64,000 nt of DNA from assembly GCA_933228895.1 (NCBI GenBank), contig OW121856.1, positions 104,569,027 through 104,633,026 on the forward strand. Direction: 5' to 3'. A model generated the notes under the pieces. The model searched no databases and was not told the origin of the DNA. It worked only from the letters and a program-made list of their open reading frames with translations. Within the stretch, counting starts at the first letter, position 1. The number at the start of each line of letters is the position of its first letter. Below, piece by piece: positions 22,113-35,300 of the stretch. Source of the DNA: Platycnemis pennipes (taxonomy: Eukaryota > Arthropoda > Insecta > Odonata > Platycnemididae). The translations under genes were made by a program, and so were the position numbers.

Positions 22113-24017
22113 AGCAGACGTTGAGGCGTTTGAATTATATATCAGGGCGACCCTTAGTAACTAATTACTGGGTTTTAGGAGACAAGGAGAATGGTCTCAG
22201 TGAAAGGTCTCTTTCTCTTCGAGAGGTTCTCTCCGAAGTAAGTTTCTCACACCCGTCAGAGGGAGGTGGATAAGAAATTGGGTGTCTCCACGGGAGTTTC
22301 GAACCGTGGATCATTAATCTGCATTAAATCCTTGTCTCTTTATTTCGCCATCACTTAGATGCGCGACCAATTTACGACGGAACGCTTAGATGGGTCGGTC
22401 ATCCTCGTAAATGGGGCAGCGATAAATCACATTGCATCTTAGCGAACCCCGTGACCTAAATCTGACCGGTTTCCTGTCGTCTCAAATTTCGTGTAATGAT
22501 AAATCATTGCTAGACATTACGAAGAAATGTCTTCGGAAGGGGTAGAGAGATTGGGGGGGAGGGGATATTCAGATAATGAATAAATCTCATTTCAACTTAA
22601 CCTCATCTCGTGACCTAGATTCGATCGCTGTTGGGGCAGTCCGAAACGAACCGATTCACTGTGATGATGTCATCGTCCAAACTCTGTTTGAACGTTTGAT
22701 AAGCTGTCTAATATCGCGTTCAGCTTTTCTCTCTCTCTTCGCGTTTGATGGACTCTCAGGAAATCCTCGCTCCAGCTATGATCTCCTTTTTTTTCTCGTG
22801 GAACAGCGAGCGTGGAAGAAATAAGTGGGACAAACCCTCCCTTCCTTCATCGCTATTTTTTTTCCCTTATTGGGGCGTAGTGCAGTGTTAGAGGAAGGGA
22901 CAATATGGCGGGTTGCGTGCGTCGAGTACAATGCAAGCGCCGCACGACAGTCACTTGTTCCACTTACGTCGCACCTTGGAATGGCCCCCCTTGTCTCACG
23001 GCGCGTCAAAACGTACGCGGACGCGCCGACGGCAAAACAGCCAGCCAGCTGATCCAGACTCCCCTCCCCCCCTCTCCCACTTTCCCTCCCTCCCTCCCCC
23101 TCACTTTCCCTCGCCACCAAAAGGAACCCATTATTGCATCGCCTGGGGGGGGTGGAGGGTGGGGGAGGGATGATTTCGCCTCTCGCTCAAGGCATCGCCG
23201 GTTGCATCGCTTTTGTTCCGCTCTCGTCCTTCCACCTCGTGTTATTTTTTTCCGCTCCGCGCGACCTCGAAGTGGTTTGAACTAGACCCACAACGCGCGA
23301 AAAAAAAATCGATGGGAAATAATTGATGTGCTCGCCGATGAATAGAAGATCTGTGGGATTGAGGTTCCGGCAGGGTCTAAGGATTCATGCTTTTAGGTTG
23401 GTCGCAGGTCAGGGTTTCCATATGTTTCACCAGGGTGTGGTGGTGGACTAAGACAAGAGGAGAAAGAAATAGAAAGTGAAGAGAAGAGGGAAGAATTGCG
23501 ACGCTGACATTTCACTTTCCCTCTCTGTCTCGGAGAGCCTTTGGCAGTATATAGAAGGATATATTCAGGGTACCCAGGATGCGTACCTCCTCTGTTTAAT
23601 GTGCATAACTGTCATGTATCGACTGCGATATGATTGTCGTACCAGATATCGATGCTGTTCCAATTAACATCGAAGCATGAATGGAAACTATATATTTTCT
23701 ACGTGGTGAGAACTATGCGATATCTACCGTGTGATATTGCTTCGGATGAATATACTGTGGAACTGTAGAGGATACGAAATGTCCTAATCGAAAAATCCTA
23801 CCGATAATATCAACGCGGCAAACATCGATTCCATCAATATCAACAACGATAGATATCAGCTAGTAATATATCATTCATTTACATATTTCGGGTATATTTA
23901 ATATGATGCATGTCCTGCCATACACTCCTGAGGTTGCTTACTGGCTACTCTGTAGATGCTGTATGTATTTGAGGGAATAATACGGCTTTTTAATCGATAG
24001 GAATCGATATTTATCCT
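22113..24017. other. No gene recognised; pyrimidine-rich island
   Basis: Holds a C/T-rich tract at 23055-23120 followed by a G-rich patch at 23140-23175. Overlapping frames at 22776-23285 reflect this composition. A decayed LINE tail (CCTGCCATACACTCC to CTGTAGATGCTG) may sit at 23910-23960. Confidence 0.45.
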
Positions 24018-24260
24018 ACGTGTGGGGTAGTATCCTAATGGTTCATCGGGTAATCGGATTCAAACTCAGAAAAAATCTACCACAATATAATTCTACCCCA
24101 ACCATATATGGTAACTTTCTGTGTACCATTCTAACTGAGAAAATTCAGGTGGCCCAGGAAAAGGAAGTGGCCTTCCTACCCTAGGGGTTGCGTGGACTTC
24201 GCACACAGCTGGGCCCAGGACTAAGTGACCTCAGTGGTCATAGAGTCGACCTTCAATTTG
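24018..24260 (+). repeat. Candidate tRNA-derived SINE
   Basis: GGGGTAGTATCCTAATGG resembles an A box and TCGGATTCAAACTC a B box (GGTTCRANNCC), about 30 bases apart. A body ending in GTGACCTCAGTGGTC follows, similar to the ends at 25440-25470 and 49985-50015. No clear target duplication. Confidence 0.4.
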
Positions 24261-24861
24261 GATGTAGGCGATGGACGGTGTCTTGAGAAACGTAGCCGAA
24301 AGGATGAAACCCCGAATAGTGAGCAAAATCAAATTGGGATATGCATGCACCTCCGTGTTGACGATTCAAGAATTTGGTCACACGCTATGCCGTGCAGGCT
24401 ATGATAAATAAATCTTACGTTTGTTTATCTACTGAATCTTCAACTGCTTCATGGATAGACCAAAATTGTCATTCTTTCGTGAGTAATAATCCGTCAAAAT
24501 TAGCAAAATGGTAACAGTACATGTATGAGAAATATACATAGCCTATCTTGCAGTTATATCTGAGAAAAGCACCTAACTACGTATTCTGAAGCATCCTAAT
24601 AGCACACTATCGGTGCTATAATGAATATTATGGTTAGTATATTGCTTAGCTCATTCATAAAAAATATAGATACATATTGCTTCTTAGTAACCCATCATTT
24701 AGCTACACTTGACTGATGCATTCCTAGCTAACATCAGTTATCCAATTATATAGCAACATATTCTTTGTTCAGGCACACTGCATATTTTATGAATGTTACA
24801 TCACCTATCACAACACTAAGTTTTCTCCAGCTAATTCTGTATTTATAACACAGGGTTCGGT

Positions 24862-25000
24862 ATCCAGGTATGTAACGCAGTGGCTTAATGAATGGCCACA
24901 CACACCCTCGCGGTGGCTTGCAGGGTATCGTGTAGATGTAGATGATGTAGAATGAACCAAAGGTCTCGGGTTCGAATACCGACATCAGTATATATTTTGT
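24862..25000 (+). repeat. tRNA-like SINE head interrupted by a LINE tail
   Basis: TAACGCAGTGGCTTAATG (A-box-like) and CTCGGGTTCGAATACCG (strong B box) are separated by a 58-base LINE-B tail at 24893-24950. Removing the insert and one copy of the AATGAA duplication restores a tRNA-like spacing. Confidence 0.5.
24893..24950 (+). mobile_element. 58-base LINE-B tail inside a SINE head
   Basis: CCACACACACCCTCGCGG, GTGGCTTGCAGGGTATCG and GTAGATGTAGATGATG, flanked by AATGAA at 24887-24892 and 24951-24956. A minimal 5'-truncated insertion. Confidence 0.75.
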
Positions 25001-25095
25001 ATTTGACTCAGTTCTAAAACCTTAAGTCATTCGGTGACGTGTAACATTAACTTCAAAACCCAAGTTTAATTTTTGTTAGATGTAAAAGGCCAAGA

Positions 25096-25152
25096 TTCGG
25101 TAACGCACCACATGTCAGCACGAAGGTTAAGATTTCAAATCCCGCCTAGGAC
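25096..25152 (+). repeat. Second tRNA-like SINE head (weak)
   Basis: GGTAACGCACCACATG followed by AAGATTTCAAATCCCGCC resembles a degenerate A box and B box. It lies between two better SINE heads and may be part of a tandem SINE array. Confidence 0.35.
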
Positions 25153-25154
25153 AT

Positions 25155-25490
25155 GGGGAATCGGGTTGGTGTGGTGGCTGGAGTACTGGCCTCCCATCCC
25201 GAGGACCCGGGTCCGATTCCCGGCAGTGGCGGATTTTTCTGTGGAAAATCGGTCCCCACTTGAGTGCCTAGTGGAGGGCATTTCGAGTTAAATACTCCGT
25301 CCGTCGGATGGGACGTTAAGCCGTGGTCTTTCGTTAAGAGTAGGCTAATGCCGACGCCGGGTTTCTCTCCACCCTTTCACTCCTCTGTTCCCTAAAAACT
25401 CCTACCATTACCCAATTACCTACCTATCCTAAATAGCGCAAATGACCCTAGGCTTCGGTCGCCTCCCCTAACTAACCAACCAGTGTTGTA
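25155..25490 (+). repeat. tRNA-derived SINE with conserved body
   Basis: The head has GTGTGGTGGCTGGAGTACTGG (A-box region) and CCCGGGTCCGATTCCCGG (B box, matching GGTYCGANTCC), about 70 bases in all, like a tRNA-related promoter. The body contains GGATGGGACGTTAAGCCG and GGTCTTTCGTTAAGAG, which resembles blocks I recall from several arthropod and mollusc SINE families. It ends near GGTCGCCTCCCCTAACTAACC. No poly(A) tail is visible. Confidence 0.65.
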
Positions 25491-25869
25491 AGTAAGTAAC
25501 CAAGCGGACATGAGTGTTGAGTTTGTCATAGGATTAGGTTAGATTAATAATCTTAGTAGTTGAGGTACTTAGAAACCTAGTTCTATTATTACTAATCTTG
25601 ATGTAAAAGAGTAGCATGGCGGTACACTCTTGTGTTGGGTAGTTGTGGAGGCTAGGAAGAAATTTCCGCTCCCCCTACCACGACAGAAGGCTGTCTAAAA
25701 TTCTAACTAAGCGAGAAGGGCGAAGTTCCTCGTGGAGGGGTGTGTGTCGGGCGTGCGTGGGTGGGGTGGCGGAATCTGTGAGGGTGGGGGCAGTCTCGCG
25801 AACGGCAATAGAGGCGCCGGAGGGGAGGAAGAGAAAAAAAAGGTGTAGGTCCCGTCCTTGAAGCCCGAC

Positions 25870-25900
25870 TCTTAAATACTCGCGATACGTTTGTCAGGCA
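25870..25900 (+). promoter_or_regulatory. Weak candidate core promoter of the protease gene
   Basis: TTAAATA at 25872-25878 lies about 22-24 bases before a TCAGG (25894-25898) that resembles the arthropod initiator, about 400 bases upstream of the first coding ATG. The spacing is short of the usual 28-31 bases, and nothing else confirms a transcription start. Confidence 0.22.
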
Positions 25901-26291
25901 AGCATTCGTTCTCACCGAGAGCAGCCGATCGGACGAGCCCGTACCATCAGGGCTTCGACTGTCGCGGTTACGGAATCCGCCAAGCCTCTCGTTCGGATAA
26001 CTCTACACTTCGAAGCCGCCTCATCAACGGACTTTCTGCGCCGCGAATAAAAATACGGGAGAGGAGTGGAAGTGGAATATATTATACATACATACTCACA
26101 TACGTATCCAGCGCTACACAAGACCGGAATAAGGAAGTTTATCGTCGTTCAGAAGGAGAGAGCGGTCATCGCACGAGCGGTCATCCCAGCAAAGGAAAGA
26201 AAAATAAACAAGTGCTCCTCTGCAAGTTGATACGAATTTTCAGGAAGAGTCCTCATCGCTTCGAAACGTTTCCTGACATCGCGGACTCGTC

Positions 26292-26367
26292 ATGCTGTCA
26301 ACGATGAAGTTACTGGCACTCGGAGCCCTTGTGGCTCTCATTGGATGGGCGGACGCAGCCAGAAACA
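26292..26367 (+). CDS. Protease exon 1: signal peptide
   Basis: 25 codons plus one base; donor GTGAGT begins at 26368 (phase 1). The ATG at 26292 is followed by an in-frame ATG at 26304; the first is used because the frame is open to it, but either gives a signal peptide. The split codon A|TG would encode Met26 after joining to exon 2. Confidence 0.8.
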
Positions 26368-29300
26368 GTGAGTACACAAATCAGACTACACTGGCCCCGA
26401 GAGGATATTCCAATTCCCCCCCCCCCCCCCTTTTCACTTTCGCGATGTTGAAAAAATGGCACATTTATTGGATTTTTTGTTGATTATAAAAAATCGTAGA
26501 TGAAAAAATTCTCTACAATGCAGTTAGGAGATTCTCGTGATGTTAAAAAAAAAGAGTAAATATTTCCCATCGTATAAACGTGTCGTGAACAGCACAAAAA
26601 AACAAGCGTTTAAGTATTTCCCAATGTGTATATGCGCAGGGAATGCCTCGATTGTTCTTTTCAATGAGTGTCTGTAAACAACCCGCAAGCATCCGCGGTT
26701 GTCATCTCGGAACAAATTTCCTTTCGGAGCAAAACAAATGAGTCCCGACCCACCTGTTGGTAATCCATCTCGCGATTAAACTCCGCGGAGTAGTCGTTTT
26801 GTCTAAAAAGATAAACCTTGGAAATCGATCTTCGAAGCACGCAAAGTTTTCTCGAGGGTGGGGGAAAATAGATGGGCGAATAACGATGCGTTTTGGTGAA
26901 AAGCAAAGTGTTATGGGAGCATTCTGATTGGGATATTTCCGCGAGCGAAAACGACACCTGATTCGTGATGCGCCGATATGGATTCGGTGACTTAATCAGT
27001 CCCGTACCGAACACAGAGCAACTGGAGGTGCCGCCTCACCCACGAACATGACACACTTTCCAATCGGAACGAAAGTTATCTCCAGTGTTTCATTTGTCCT
27101 CAAGTACGTCAATCAAACTGGATGTGTGTGTATGTCGTATGTGTGTGCAGGTGATCGAAGCGACACCCGATGCTGGGAGGAATCGATTTATCTCGGATCG
27201 CGCGCCTCGATTGTTCCGACGATGCGAGGAACAGATGCCCCACTTCAATCAGTGAAATTTCCCTCCTGACTGTATTATGTCAAGGTTACTCCGGATGCAA
27301 TTTCGGTGTCGAAATCTCTTTTAGAGTTTTAAGTACGTCCTGCTTAATCATAAGATAAATTAATTAGACGGGGCAAGGCAGGTAATTATTTTCGGTAGCA
27401 GCTTCGGCAAGGACACAGGGGTAGTGGGTCCTTGGCTGAGAGACATTCGGATAGGTCACGTGTCCAATCGGAATATCTGTGCCGTTATGATCACGTATCA
27501 CCCATCACTCTCGAGCCAAATGCACGTCTTGTTGTTTTTACATCCTGATAGTTAAAAATTACTCCGTCAGGTAGATAATTTCTAGGACCCTGGAACAGGC
27601 ACACAAGACATTCGAAGAAGTTGATCCACCGTTGTTTAAATTGTTATCCTTGATTTTTCCCGTCGCTTACACATGGACCTTGAATAGTTTATATTTACCC
27701 TTCCATTTTCAAAATCCTTATATTTAAGACGCACGTGGGCAGCTAGGATAATCAACTCTGTCAATTCAAAATTTTAATTTGTAATTAATAAACACATGCC
27801 TATGTTTAGTGGAAATAAGCTCGCATGGATCACTACTTCAACTCAGAATTTATTACAACCCTCTCCACTATATCTATAAAAAATCTTCTCCATAAAAGGC
27901 GTAAACACTTTCAAATTTAGGTGCAATTTCAACTTTTTTGAATATCAAAGCAAATATTTTCAAATTATTCGGATAATAAAAGGTTTTTTAGCAGACATTT
28001 TCATCATGAAACAAAAGTGAGGTATATCTGAGAAGACATTTTAATTTCAAAGTACAGTTAATTTTGTATAGAAATATATTGGCCCTAAGGCCCCATTGTA
28101 TTCTATATCAACCCGTGCTACATTCGTGTAGAACTTGGATGCATGCAGTGAGTTTTGTTAGGTTTATTTCAAAGGAGTTGTTCCTTGACCGTGATATCAT
28201 TTTTACTCTGATGTGATTATGTGCTCTTGTAACACACCATCTTGAGTTTGCCTATTATTTTTGCGCTCTTTAATAATAAAAGGAACAAGTGCCTTCCTAA
28301 CATAAATATCATCATTTAATTATTCAGCCTGAGGCTCGAAGCCGATCGACAGACAAGAAAAACACCTTCTAGTCCATTCAGTCGTCTCTTCATTAGGCAT
28401 TGGGTTATTATCATAGATGATATATCATTAATAAATCACGGATTCCTATTTTGCGGTCTCTAATGTTATAAACTGCTCAAATCCCTACGTTTTGAAAACT
28501 TTGCTCACATCAACCATCTCAGTGACTCGATTGAGAAATTCAGATTAGTGATTTGAACCACGAGACGTGATCTAAAGGACTTTGGTTTCGTTTTCGCTCT
28601 CCCGAGCAGGATTGAAAGGAGACGGCGAATCTGCGCATCCTTTACGAATATCAATTGTTTAGCTGCTACTATTTTTTTTGTGTTATTTTTTTTGTAATCG
28701 CGGCTGATGCCTTTGACCACGCCTCCCTACCCGACCGTGTCGTGGTTCGGTATCGATCATCTACATAATACCCTGCAAACCGCCTCAAAGGTGTGTGGCA
28801 GGGGGTGAATTCTCACCAAACATGCACTGCATATCATGCATTGAAAAGGATTAGTATTAATATATAAGTCTAAACTGCAATATTTAAAAAGATAAAAATA
28901 GCAAACTACGCATGAAAAAACGTGCTGTTAGTTGGTTACCTTCAAGTCCCTACACCAACATGCAACTACTTATGCTATGGATTCAGTCACTCGTGTTGGA
29001 CATATTTACTGCTATTCACATCCCTAATTGTACGAGGAAAAAAGGATATTTGGAATCTGTCAGTTCGGCAATCAATTTCTCTAATTTTGTAATTGTGGTC
29101 CAGTCTACCATAGTAAGTTGGGGTTCGCAAAATATTTTTTTCGTCATCACTGAAAATATTATCTTGGAATTTATTTAGGACATTAAGTCTAAATTTCAAC
29201 CTGCGATCTGACATTAATTTTAATTCATTTAATAGATTGGTTACGCTACTATGGTTATCATACCGTCCCTTTACAAATCTTGCCGATCTTCGCTCCACAC

Positions 29301-32300
29301 GTTCAAGTTCGTTATTTAGACCGATTTCGTAGGGATACACTGGCAGCATATTCCCATCCTCGGTTTCGTGATTAATAAATCGATTCTTTCGATGCTCTTC
29401 CAGTGGCGGACGTGCCGTGCGGGCGGCCCAACCGCAAGGGCAGGATTGTGGGGGGCGTGACGGCGGACAGGGGGGAGTTCCCGTGGCTGGTGTCGATCAC
29501 GCGGCGAGGCGGTCACTTCTGCGGCGGCACGCTGCTCAACAAGCAGTGGGTCCTCACCGCGGCTCACTGCCTCTGCAGGTAAGACGGCCTTCTAAGACCC
29601 TTTTGAAGACAACAGGGCAGTTTCCTTCATCATAAAAAATGAATCCATTGATAGATAGATATAGATAGATATTTTTAATCCTCAAACTCATACATATAAT
29701 TATACAATAAATGAATACTTGAGCTTTAAGTAGCTTACAAGGGAAAACCTGAAAAAAGCTACCATCAGAAACAAAAGTGGTAGAATTCAAGTGCTGAACA
29801 TTCAAAAACAAGGCGTAGTAAAAATATAAAAATTAACTAAATGTAACCAAAAAATATGTTTAAATTGACATAACAAAAGTAGGCACATAATATTGAAGAA
29901 TGATAAAGTTTTCTGTACATATAATTTTCTGTATGTATAATTTTCTACACATTCATATATGTATATAGAACATTTATTTTTCTGTACATTCATAGATAAT
30001 TTGTTATGAAAAAAACCCTAGTCTTATGTAATTTAAGTCAGTTTGCATAACATACCTTAGACGTTCTCATGTAAAATTACTGTAACCTAGTGCAAAATCA
30101 TCCGCAAAGGCATTAACCTGACCACGAAAGTCGTGGCAACAATACTCATTGATATATAACAAAAACAGTACAGGGCCTTAATCCATTGGTCGCGTTCGTG
30201 CCCCACAATAAGTGCATTCATTTACGGAAATAATTTGGGTCGAGAAATCCTAAATTTACTAAAAATATGTTTATTTTTCAATTTTCTTTATTAATCTCTA
30301 TACATTGTAAAATACAGTTGAATAAATTTTAAATCGACAGAAGAAAAATAAATTAATACTAAACATTTAAACTTAAAAACATCAACATATAACAATTCCA
30401 CCATTCTCCGACACTAATAGCCATTCCAAATAATCCATCCAGGATTCGCGGGGGAACATATTAAGTCCACAAGTAGGCTACCTCTAATGACTACCACTAT
30501 TACCACTGCGCACTTCACCCATTCTCATCATTCAAATATTTATTGCATTAATGCTCGTCCTCCTGCTAAGCCTATGGCTTGTCATCAGGTGCTCTTTTTT
30601 TCCACCGAATTTTAACAAATAAATTTTTATTTAAACAACAAAGCAGAAAATACTTAAAAACTTATGATGATATAGCTAAAACATTTAACCGTAAGGAAAC
30701 GTCTCTTTAATACAATATAAAAGTTTATTTGAGTTCATTATTATTAACAAAATAAAAAGTGAAATTAGTAGTTCATTTTAAAATGATCTTATTGGTGGGA
30801 CTGCTCAGCCTACTTTCTGACGTAACAGGAACAAATTTTACGTTGGGAGGCATAGGGAATATTCGTCTACTGAACTTACGATTCTAATTCAGGCCCCCCA
30901 GGCCCCTAGGTAAACAGATATTAATAATCGACTTCGAAAATTATCAAAGATTGTAAATTCTCCTCCGCTGAACATGGAATTAATAACCGTTTTAAATTTA
31001 TAGTAATCTTTTGATCAAGAGAGTAAAAAAATAATAGGAATCTACCCTATTCGACGGTGTGTGGGGGCAGGGGTTGAAAAAAATCACAATGCACATGTTA
31101 TGAGAAGCCATGCCAGAACAGTAAAAGAGAGCTGGGGCGTGTGTTTGAAATCGTCGGTATTATCTCGGATAGGTAACCAAGGAGTCACATGGTACAAACA
31201 CAATTGGTTCGCACATTTAGTGTGTTTGAATCGCTCATTACAATTCCACTCTCGATGTTATCACTTGAGTTTTTCTCATTCGGAGGCTATTTGTTTGACA
31301 TGGACAAGAACATCACAAGTGGAACCAATTGGTAAGATTGTTTACGAGCGTTACAAACACGCCAAATTTGCATACTATTTATGTTTTCCCCACGTGATAT
31401 CGTGGTTACCAATTCCAGATAATCCCTACGGTTTCAAAGACATCCCCTCTGATGTAATTTAGACATGCACCAGGCGAATACGCCCTGTTTCGTAAATTTA
31501 TTTACGATTACGCTCGGTGAAAATCATTTGAAAATTTTTGAATGCAATGAAAATAGCCTAATATGCGGGGAGTGCTAATCTCATTGTGGGGTTTAGAAGT
31601 CTTCTGAATTCACTCACTTGACCACCTTCGTAATATTTCTACATTTCTATAAATGTTCATCTTATTTATCAGTCCTCGTCTTGCCATTACGTAATGGCTA
31701 AAACCTAAAACAAGGTGATAGGAAAACTTAACGACAGTAAGGGAATTCTAATATTGAGCTCAATTGATGTACAAAATAAGGATAAAAGTAAATTTTACAT
31801 CAAATACCTTGCCGCATTAAAATTATTTGACTCCTAGTTTAGACTACTCGTATTCACATCGGTTCAATCAAAATTGATCTCGATCATTCTACCTTGTTTC
31901 CTTTCGTTGCTTTACCCCAAAGTAGCGGAATCGGCAAAAATCAGGTCGTTTCTAGAGTGTTTGGATTTCTAAGTCTTCCCGATCAAGAAGAGCGTATCTT
32001 TGCCGAGAGATAATGCCGCCGGTGGTTCGGTTCTTAACTTCGGTTCTCGGTTCCGGTTCTTAATTTACCACGTTCTTTGCATTGCTTAACGGTAAGATAA
32101 GATTATCAATAATCATTTTCAGAGACATACTGCTTGAAAAAGAATACCTACTTCATTATATTTTTGTGTTATACATACTATATTATGATATAATTTACGA
32201 AAATGATATGAGGACTCGCACCTCCAAAGGTTACGTGGACGTAACATACACCTATCAATCAGAATATCCTTATTACGGCGGTATTTCATTACTTAATAGA

Positions 32301-35300
32301 ATTGGTTGTAATAAAATAAATCATATAGTCATTTTAACGACTGAATTAGAATAATTCGCGGCAACACTGAAGCATCTAAGTACACTATTTCACCAGGTTT
32401 TAATGTGAAGCCTCCACTTTCAGAGTGTGAGCAGGTTTCAAACTGGTTTTCGCGCCAATTATTTCGGTACCGATTATTTTTGGCCTCGGTTCCGGTTCTA
32501 AGCTCAAGAACCGGTGGAACCGAGAACCGAAGAACCGAACCGACCCATCCCTAATCAAAACTTTAAAAAAACTTGCCTGTCCCGTGCACTGTTTGACATG
32601 AACCAACCTCACCGTTTCAGCGGTCCCGTTCGACTTCCTATGACTCAAATACGGGTCACCGTGGGAGAGTATGACTTGGCCAGCCAGGACTCGAGCGTTC
32701 GTAAAGTAGAGATCCCAGTGGCGGAAGCGGTGCTCCACCCGGCTTACGAGTGCCCCGGCTACAAGCACGATATCGCCCTCCTCCGTCTGGAGAGCCCCAT
32801 TGTGTGGTCCGAGAATGCCTGGCCGGCTTGTTTGCCCGAACCAACAGGCCTCGGCAAGGTCGGCATCGCCTCCGAGGACGACCAGCAAATCCGCAGGTCC
32901 GCAACCGCCGGACAATCGCGCGGAGAAAGGTAAATATAGCCCTCCGTTTGAATAAACCGAAGACCTGGAGCTCCACGAGAGTTCTACGCGGGTGCCCTAG
33001 AAACTCAAACATTCTTTATTCCTTGAGCAATCCGACTATTGGTCGGGTTGACAAAAGTACTGAAGTCAAAGGGAAACTCTTAAATGCATTCCTAAGCTAG
33101 AAAGGAGGAGGAAATATTATCTCGTAACCAGTTCGTGCTGTCTCGGTATTTTTGGGTTTATCGGAATTTCTTGCATCGGCCTTCTTAATTCTCAAACTAA
33201 GATGGATCAGTTCAAAATTTGAGGCTTTACTTTGTGGAACCACTCGATTGGAAATGAAAATCCACTTTGTACGTTCCACACAAAGATTTTATTGGTTTCG
33301 ACCATGGTTTCGACAATATATGTCATATATTGTCGACCTTTATAATGACATATATTGTCGAAACCACTAAAACCTTTGTGTGGAACGTACAAAGTGGATT
33401 TTCATTTCCTAAGATGGATGTTTCCATATGGCTGCATTTTTCTGCATCTTTAACTTTCGGTTGGGAATTGGATTCTCTCTGTGCCTTAATATTTCATTCT
33501 TGATTCTGTACACGTTACACGTCTCCCCGTCTTCAATAAGAGTTTAATATTTTTAACTTCAAATAATTTCACTTAATTCTCATATCCGCTTTTGATCACG
33601 TGGTTTCACGCGTAAGATTTGCCAAACAAATATTCCTCTAAACAAGGAACTGGTTTTGAGTCGAAGAAGAAAATTTTAATGTGACTTTCAAGGAGTCAAA
33701 AACATCCGGCCATCCCTCCTTTGAAATTATTTCTTGGTATTTCTTGAGACTAAATATTTTCCTTGCCCTTGAAAAAAAGAGGAAGAAAGCCTTCAGTTTA
33801 ACTGGAGTTGCTCCCAATGGTTTTGCAGGTTCATACAGTGGGAGGCAACAGCGGCTGGTTGGGGTTGGCTCCACGAGAACTCTGCTAAGGGTGGCAGGGC
33901 TGACAAGCTGCAGAAGGTCAACGTGGTCATTGTTGACAACGAGCAGTGCCTGGACTGGTATCACTCCCAGGGGAAGAAGATCAAGATCCTGGACTCCCAG
34001 ATGTGCGCCGGACACGAGAACGGCGGCCGCGACTCTTGCTGGGTGAGTGTCCGACATTGGCAAGTGTAGACTGCTATGCAATCCACCACCAGAGGTGTGT
34101 GGCAGGGGGTGAATCATGGCCAAAGATACATGTTGTTTATGCAACTAAAAATTCGAAACGCCGCGACAATGAAAAAGTTTCCGATAGCCACACACCAGTG
34201 AACGATTAGATACAACAAAGAAATTAATATTTTTAACATGCATTTTGTTTCGACTCAAAATTTTGAAATTGTAAACTTTAATTTATTCATTTAATTTTAA
34301 AGTATTTAACCCTCAAGGGCACAGTTAAGATGTATTGTAAGAGTTCAGAAGGTTTTAGATGTGATAACCCAAATAACATCTACATTTCCGGCAGTAATAA
34401 CGACTATTAATAATCAAATATTTTTTGCTGGAAGAAATACATGCCATATCCCGTTTGTGTGGCAGACTATATCACTTTTGTTCATGCGATCGAATAGCCC
34501 GTAATGTGCGAGACCTCTTAAAATATTTCCAACGTTCTTGAAAAAGAGATCCCTTTTATTCATCTACATCTACATAATACCCTGCAAGCCACCATAAAGG
34601 TGTGTGGCAGAGGGTGAACTCTCACCAAACATGCACTACATATCATGCTTAAAAAAGGATTAGTACTTGTGTAGGTACTGTTCAAAACTACGTTATTTAA
34701 AAAAAGATAAAAATAGCAAAGCATACATGCAAAAATATGCCGTTAGTTGAGTTAGCTCTAAGTCCTTATACCAACATGCAGCTACCAATGTTATTCACTG
34801 CTACACTCGTACTGGATATTCATTGCACTTGGGATTCATATCTGACAATGAGTGCAATTGGTCGCAAAGTGAGGATTACTTTTGGAGTAGTTTTCAAAGT
34901 TGCTAAACGGAATGAAGCCAATGGTGTCATCGCAAATAAATTTCTTAAAGTCTCGTTTTTGAAGAATCGCCTCGAAATGGGATTCAACAATTTCAATGAG
35001 TTTTGCTCACGTGGTATTCCCGGATGAATTTGCAATTCCGGTTCCAATCACAATTAATTTTTCTCATCAGCAACCGATACGCATAAGGGCGAGAGTTCAA
35101 TTTGAAAAGGAGTACAACACCGGTGACGCATAATCAGTGTTTTGTCGATGGGGGGAAAAGAAAGCAATTTTAGCTCCACCCTCGCGTACTCTTCCGTGAA
35201 GTAATAATGGCGCCATTCTGCTCTATTGAGTGAGCGTTTCTCATTAGTAGGGTAAGCAGGGAAAAGGCGAAACACGGTAAAAAAAACGATGCTCATGCTT

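Noticed and set aside
22255..22385. B-box-like ACGGTTCGAAACTCC on the minus strand
   Set aside because: No A box at a suitable distance and no SINE body, so not called a SINE or tRNA.
27150..27270. Possible extra protease exon in intron 1 after a TGTGTGTGCAG acceptor
   Set aside because: The translation shows no CLIP-type cysteine pattern and no donor fits the phase. Exons 1 and 2 already join in phase.
31061..31462. 133-codon ORF in protease intron 2
   Set aside because: It spans a fold-back MITE; its two halves are mirror sequences of that element.
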